Shown here: positions 61,883-64,000 of the stretch, in pieces | How positions within the stretch are numbered: the first letter of the stretch is position 1 | Layout: every line of letters starts with the position of its first letter | NCBI GenBank assembly: GCA_902527215.1 | Contig: CABZOF010000002.1 | Coordinates: forward strand, 248,001-312,000 | DNA length: 64,000 nucleotides | Direction: 5' to 3' | Source of the DNA: an uncultured Pelagibacteraceae bacterium | GTDB lineage: Bacteria; Pseudomonadota; Alphaproteobacteria; Pelagibacterales; Pelagibacteraceae | The notes under the pieces: generated by a model | What the model was told of the DNA's origin: nothing | Seen by the model: only the letters and a program-made list of their open reading frames with translations | Databases searched by the model: none | Translations under genes and position numbers: made by a program

Positions 61883-62202
61883 TATTTAGGCATTGGTGTT
61901 GCACCAGTCTCTAAACTCATGATTTTTCCATTATCATATTTATAGACTGCCATTACTGCTTCTGTATTTCCGTCATCAAATGTTACAAATGCGTGGTGTA
62001 CACCAACTTCATCATTTTCATATACAACTCGTGTATCTCTTTGATTAATATCACCACTCATCGCCCATTTGATCACTTCAGCTTTACCTAAAGTATTTCC
62101 TGATTTATGCATTGTGAATTTAAAGTCATCATGCAAAAGCTCATTCATAGCTGCTTCATCTTTATTTTTTAATGCAGCACTGTATTTTTCTAATATTGAC
62201 AT
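61882..62202 (-). CDS. NTF2-like (SnoaL/ketosteroid isomerase-like fold) protein
   Basis: A 106-residue cytoplasmic protein with the cone-shaped NTF2-like fold pattern: a helical start SILEKYSAALKNKDEAAMNELLHDDFKF followed by strands with FVTFDDGNTEAVMAVYKYDNGKI. Written in parts, the helix spans residues 2-20 and the strands 55-95. The frame is open to 62226, but ATG at 62202 has a strong AAAGGAG at the right spacing. The family includes isomerases, cyclases and lumazine-like binding proteins, so function is open. The upstream DUF1330 stop is 10 bases away. Confidence 0.75.
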   Translation of the reverse strand: MSILEKYSAALKNKDEAAMNELLHDDFKFTMHKSGNTLGKAEVIKWAMSGDINQRDTRVVYENDEVGVHHAFVTFDDGNTEAVMAVYKYDNGKIMSLETGATPMPK

Positions 62203-62212
62203 TTTATCTCCT

Positions 62213-62500
62213 TTATACTCCTTCAACTATTATTCCATTAGTATCTGCGTTATCTAATCGAATTTGTTTTATTGGTTTATATTCTTCAGAATTATACCAT
62301 TCTTTCGCTTTCTCGTAACTTGGAAATTTTATCACAACTGTCCTTGGATGCTGCCATGACCCTTCAATAGTCTCGCTGCTACCACCTCTTACAAGATACT
62401 CCCCACCAAATTTTTCTGCAGTGGGTTTAACTTTGTCTATGTATTCCTTATAATTTTCAGGATTGTTAACATTAAGGTTAAAGATCGCATAACCACTCAT
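62213..62500 (-). CDS. DUF1330-family protein
   Basis: A 95-residue protein of the DUF1330 family, a dimeric alpha/beta-barrel (ferredoxin-like) fold. Diagnostic are YAIFNLNVNNPENYKEYIDKV at the start (in two strand-helix units), GGEYLVRGG near residue 34, PRTVVIKFPSYEKAKEWYNSEEYKP near 53-77, and the C-terminal IIVEGV strand. An AGGAG ribosome binding site is present. The activity of the family is not established. It is one of several small alpha/beta-barrel-type genes in a row. Confidence 0.88.
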   Translation of the reverse strand: MSGYAIFNLNVNNPENYKEYIDKVKPTAEKFGGEYLVRGGSSETIEGSWQHPRTVVIKFPSYEKAKEWYNSEEYKPIKQIRLDNADTNGIIVEGV

Positions 62501-62502
62501 AA

Positions 62503-62826
62503 TTATTCTCCTGGTTTAATAACAGACTTTGTGGCATCTGCAGCATTTTGAAAAGCTTTATTGTAGTCAATAACTTCATGTACCATCAAATCATCCATTA
62601 GTCCTGAATTTTTAAAAGCAATCTTCAAGGCTAGTGCTTGTTCATAATCTCCTTCTACACATGAGATAACATCAAATCTACCTCTTACCCATTCATAGCT
62701 GATCAATTTTAAACCAGCTGCCTCAGTAACTTTCTTAGTCGATGCATATCTATCGGCAGAAGGATCATTTTGCATTCTTTTCATTAATTCTGCACTTATT
62801 TTGCCAATCAAATAAAATCTTGCCAT
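62503..62826 (-). CDS. GYD-domain protein
   Basis: A 107-residue protein resembling the GYD domain family (alpha/beta, ferredoxin-like): ARFYLIGKISAELM at the start, VTEAAGLKLISYEWVRGRFDVISCVEG near residues 32-58 and ALALKIAFKNSGLM near 65. It differs from the classic motif in having GRFDV where GYD is named. The frame allows a TTG at 62838, but the ATG at 62826 avoids overlap with the preceding gene and fits the fold start. Two bases separate it from DUF1330. Function unknown. Confidence 0.7.
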   Translation of the reverse strand: MARFYLIGKISAELMKRMQNDPSADRYASTKKVTEAAGLKLISYEWVRGRFDVISCVEGDYEQALALKIAFKNSGLMDDLMVHEVIDYNKAFQNAADATKSVIKPGE

Positions 62827-62827
62827 A

Positions 62828-63118
62828 TTACATTTCAACTTTCGTTAAATCCCAAGCAGTCATTTTGATAACACATTCATCGTAAATTTCCTTTCCAACT
62901 GGATGTGTACCAGATATTAGTTCTTTCATTTTTTCCATATTATGAACAAATACCTTAAACATTACGCCACTTTTATCTGGCTTTACTGCTCCTATAGTTT
63001 TTTCTGGATGAGCTGCAGATTTTCTCACACTCATACCTTCATCTGATTGCATCCATCCCATAAATTTTTCAAGCTTTCCTTCTTTCAAATCTACGATTAC
63101 TAACACTTCTTTTTCCAT
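62828..63118 (-). CDS. Small protein, probable dimeric alpha/beta-barrel fold
   Basis: A 96-residue cytoplasmic protein I cannot assign to a named family. EVLVIVDLKEGKLEKFMGWMQSDEG at the start reads as strand-helix, GVMFKVFVHNMEKMKELIS near 51-70 as a second strand-helix and DECVIKMTAWDL as a last strand. This matches the ferredoxin-like pattern of its neighbours, with some resemblance to antibiotic-monooxygenase-like proteins. AAGGAG lies eight bases before ATG. The GYD gene starts one base after its stop. Confidence 0.6.
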   Translation of the reverse strand: MEKEVLVIVDLKEGKLEKFMGWMQSDEGMSVRKSAAHPEKTIGAVKPDKSGVMFKVFVHNMEKMKELISGTHPVGKEIYDECVIKMTAWDLTKVEM

Positions 63119-63163
63119 ATTTTTCTCCTTTTTTTTATATGATATTTTAATTCAATTAAATGA

Positions 63164-63592
63164 TTATTCAATTGTTTCAATGGTTGTTCCAGGAAAAGCA
63201 TATCCAACTTGATATGTGAATAACATCGTCTGAAATTCTTGTATTTCAGACCATTGTGAACCAAGTTGTTGATGATTTGCAAATCCAGCAGGATTTTCAT
63301 AAAATTCATTTAATACATAGAAAATATTACCAGTTGTCCCTTGTGATGGGTCACCAGCATTTTTCCACTCAGGACCTTTCATGATTGAATATGAGTTTAG
63401 TTTTTTTTCACCTGTTAATGGATGTGTTTCTTTCATCCATTTTGCATGTTTCATAAGCATTTCCTCAACTTTTGCTGCATCAGCCATAGGCACTTTAAGA
63501 GTTATTGAAAAACCATTTGCATTTGCATGACCATCGGCAAAAGAGTTTGTTGTGAACAGACTTAATATTAAAATTAAAAAAATTTTTTTCAT
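63164..63592 (-). CDS. Secreted small protein, probable alpha/beta-barrel fold
   Basis: A 142-residue protein with a clear signal peptide (KKIFLILILSLFTTNSFADG, cleavage near residue 20). The mature part begins GFSITLKVPMADAAKVEEMLMKHAKWM, a strand-helix unit, followed by NIFYVLNEFYENPAGFANHQQ near residue 90, typical of stress-responsive alpha/beta-barrel proteins, which are rarely exported. No named family is recognised with confidence. AAAGGATG precedes the ATG. It shares its operon with the cytoplasmic relatives and with the secreted cupredoxin. Confidence 0.65.
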   Translation of the reverse strand: MKKIFLILILSLFTTNSFADGHANANGFSITLKVPMADAAKVEEMLMKHAKWMKETHPLTGEKKLNSYSIMKGPEWKNAGDPSQGTTGNIFYVLNEFYENPAGFANHQQLGSQWSEIQEFQTMLFTYQVGYAFPGTTIETIE

Positions 63593-63618
63593 TTATTTAC
63601 ATCCTTTTTTTTATTTAT

Positions 63619-63888
63619 CTAATCTGAGCAAACACTCATTACTGTTGTCTCTTGTTTATGTCCAGATTCCGCAATTACTTTAGCATTCTCTGGGCTCTGC
63701 ATAAATTTTTGCATAGTGTCTGCTGCTGGTGTTTCCATAACAATATGTACCTTATTTGGATTTTCTAATTCATTACCAACATAAATCGTTTTGATACCTG
63801 CTGCTTCTCTTGGGCCAGAATGTTCATCAAACATTTTTTTCCAGTGAGCCCAGTCTTTTACTTCAAAGTTACCAACCATTTTTACCAT
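63619..63888 (-). CDS. DUF3764-like small protein
   Basis: An 89-residue protein with the pattern VGNFEVKDWAHWKKMFDEH at the start, AGIKTIYVGNELENPNKVHIV near residues 28-50 and MQKFMQSPENAKVIAESGHKQETTVMSV at the end. This resembles DUF3764, a small alpha/beta family. The frame is open further upstream through a TTG at 63945, but that stretch lies over a 21-codon ORF with its own ribosome binding site, and the Met at 63888 starts the first predicted strand. A Met three codons later is also possible. Its start is one base after that small ORF's stop. Function unknown. Confidence 0.65.
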   Translation of the reverse strand: MVKMVGNFEVKDWAHWKKMFDEHSGPREAAGIKTIYVGNELENPNKVHIVMETPAADTMQKFMQSPENAKVIAESGHKQETTVMSVCSD

Positions 63889-63889
63889 T

Positions 63890-63955
63890 TTATTCCCCCC
63901 AAACCCCAGCAAATTCATATACTTTATCAAAAGCTTTAAACTCAATGCTGGCCAT
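63890..63955 (-). CDS. Candidate 21-residue small protein or leader peptide
   Basis: An ATG at 63955 follows AAAGGAG with good spacing and opens a 21-codon frame (starting MASIEFKAFDK, ending GVWGE) that stops at 63890, one base before the DUF3764-like start. The ribosome binding site is better than that of the downstream gene, so translation of this ORF may couple to it. It could instead be the remnant of a longer N-terminus split by a change in the six-G run at 63895-63900. Not recognised as any known peptide. Confidence 0.45.
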   Translation of the reverse strand: MASIEFKAFDKVYEFAGVWGE

Positions 63956-64000
63956 ATTAACTCCTTTATAAGTTTATAGTTATTTTGGTATTTTTGTTGC

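Overview
The window is AT-rich, densely coded chromosomal DNA. No gap between genes exceeds about 145 bases, and genes often overlap by 1-26 bases. The proteins are rich in Lys, Asn and Ile, and the set combines proteobacterial-type glutamine synthetase, PEP carboxylase and CcdA with many binding-protein-dependent transporters. This is what a streamlined marine alphaproteobacterium of the SAR11/Pelagibacterales type looks like. The assignment is inferred from gene content and composition; there is no rRNA gene here to confirm it. I saw no tRNA, rRNA, CRISPR array, transposase, integrase or phage gene.

Layout. (1) 1-3.0 kb: glnA (minus) diverges from ybaK and an EamA exporter. (2) 3.0-22.3 kb: a myo-inositol and sugar region. 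It holds iolG, another Gfo/Idh/MocA dehydrogenase, iolE, two D-2-hydroxyacid dehydrogenases, two Fe(II)/2-oxoglutarate oxygenases and a ketopantoate-reductase-like enzyme. A translationally coupled DUF1907 hydrolase and degenerate PanB-like protein follow, then an HpcH/HpaI aldolase with an aldehyde dehydrogenase, iolD, a CUT2 sugar ABC transporter, a FucU/RbsD mutarotase and a ribokinase. iolB, iolC and iolA/mmsA are not in the window. (3) 22.3-29.2 kb: a RhmD-like sugar-acid dehydratase and a PdxA2-like dehydrogenase diverge from a TctCBA tripartite tricarboxylate transporter, an SDR and a ROK kinase. (4) 29.3-36.9 kb: a CUT1 sugar ABC transporter followed by an SDR, a Gfo/Idh/MocA enzyme, an FkbM methyltransferase and a convergent EamA exporter. 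(5) 36.9-48.9 kb: a sugar-acid region with a UxaA-family dehydratase, an IlvD/Edd pentonate dehydratase, a hydroxyacid dehydrogenase, a TRAP transporter, a GarR-like reductase, a DHRS6-like SDR, an FAH-family hydrolase, a galactarolactone-cycloisomerase-like enolase-superfamily enzyme and an SMP-30 lactonase. (6) 48.9-61.3 kb: ppc, ccdA, a gamma-butyrobetaine-dioxygenase-like gene, a HisN-type phosphatase, a glutamine amidotransferase, a dipeptide-type ABC transporter, an AhpD-like protein, DUF952 and an SMR-family protein. (7) 61.4-64 kb: a minus-strand run of very small proteins (cupredoxin, NTF2-like, DUF1330, GYD, further dimeric alpha/beta-barrel-like proteins and a 21-codon ORF), mostly led by strong Shine-Dalgarno sequences.

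How it fits together. Four different classes of high-affinity importer (CUT2 ABC, tripartite tricarboxylate, CUT1 ABC, TRAP) each sit beside dehydratases, dehydrogenases and lactonases that would turn sugars, cyclitols and sugar acids into pyruvate-level intermediates. A dipeptide-type ABC transporter is a fifth uptake system. No transcription factor is recognisable in the whole window. What control the sequence does show is at RNA level: hairpins directly follow the binding-protein genes, in one case a canonical intrinsic terminator lying inside the first codons of tctB. The items most worth follow-up are that embedded terminator, the DUF1907/PanB-like pair, the small-protein cassette at the right end, and family members that have lost hallmark residues (SMR Glu14, ROK zinc cysteines, PanB Mg/Lys site).
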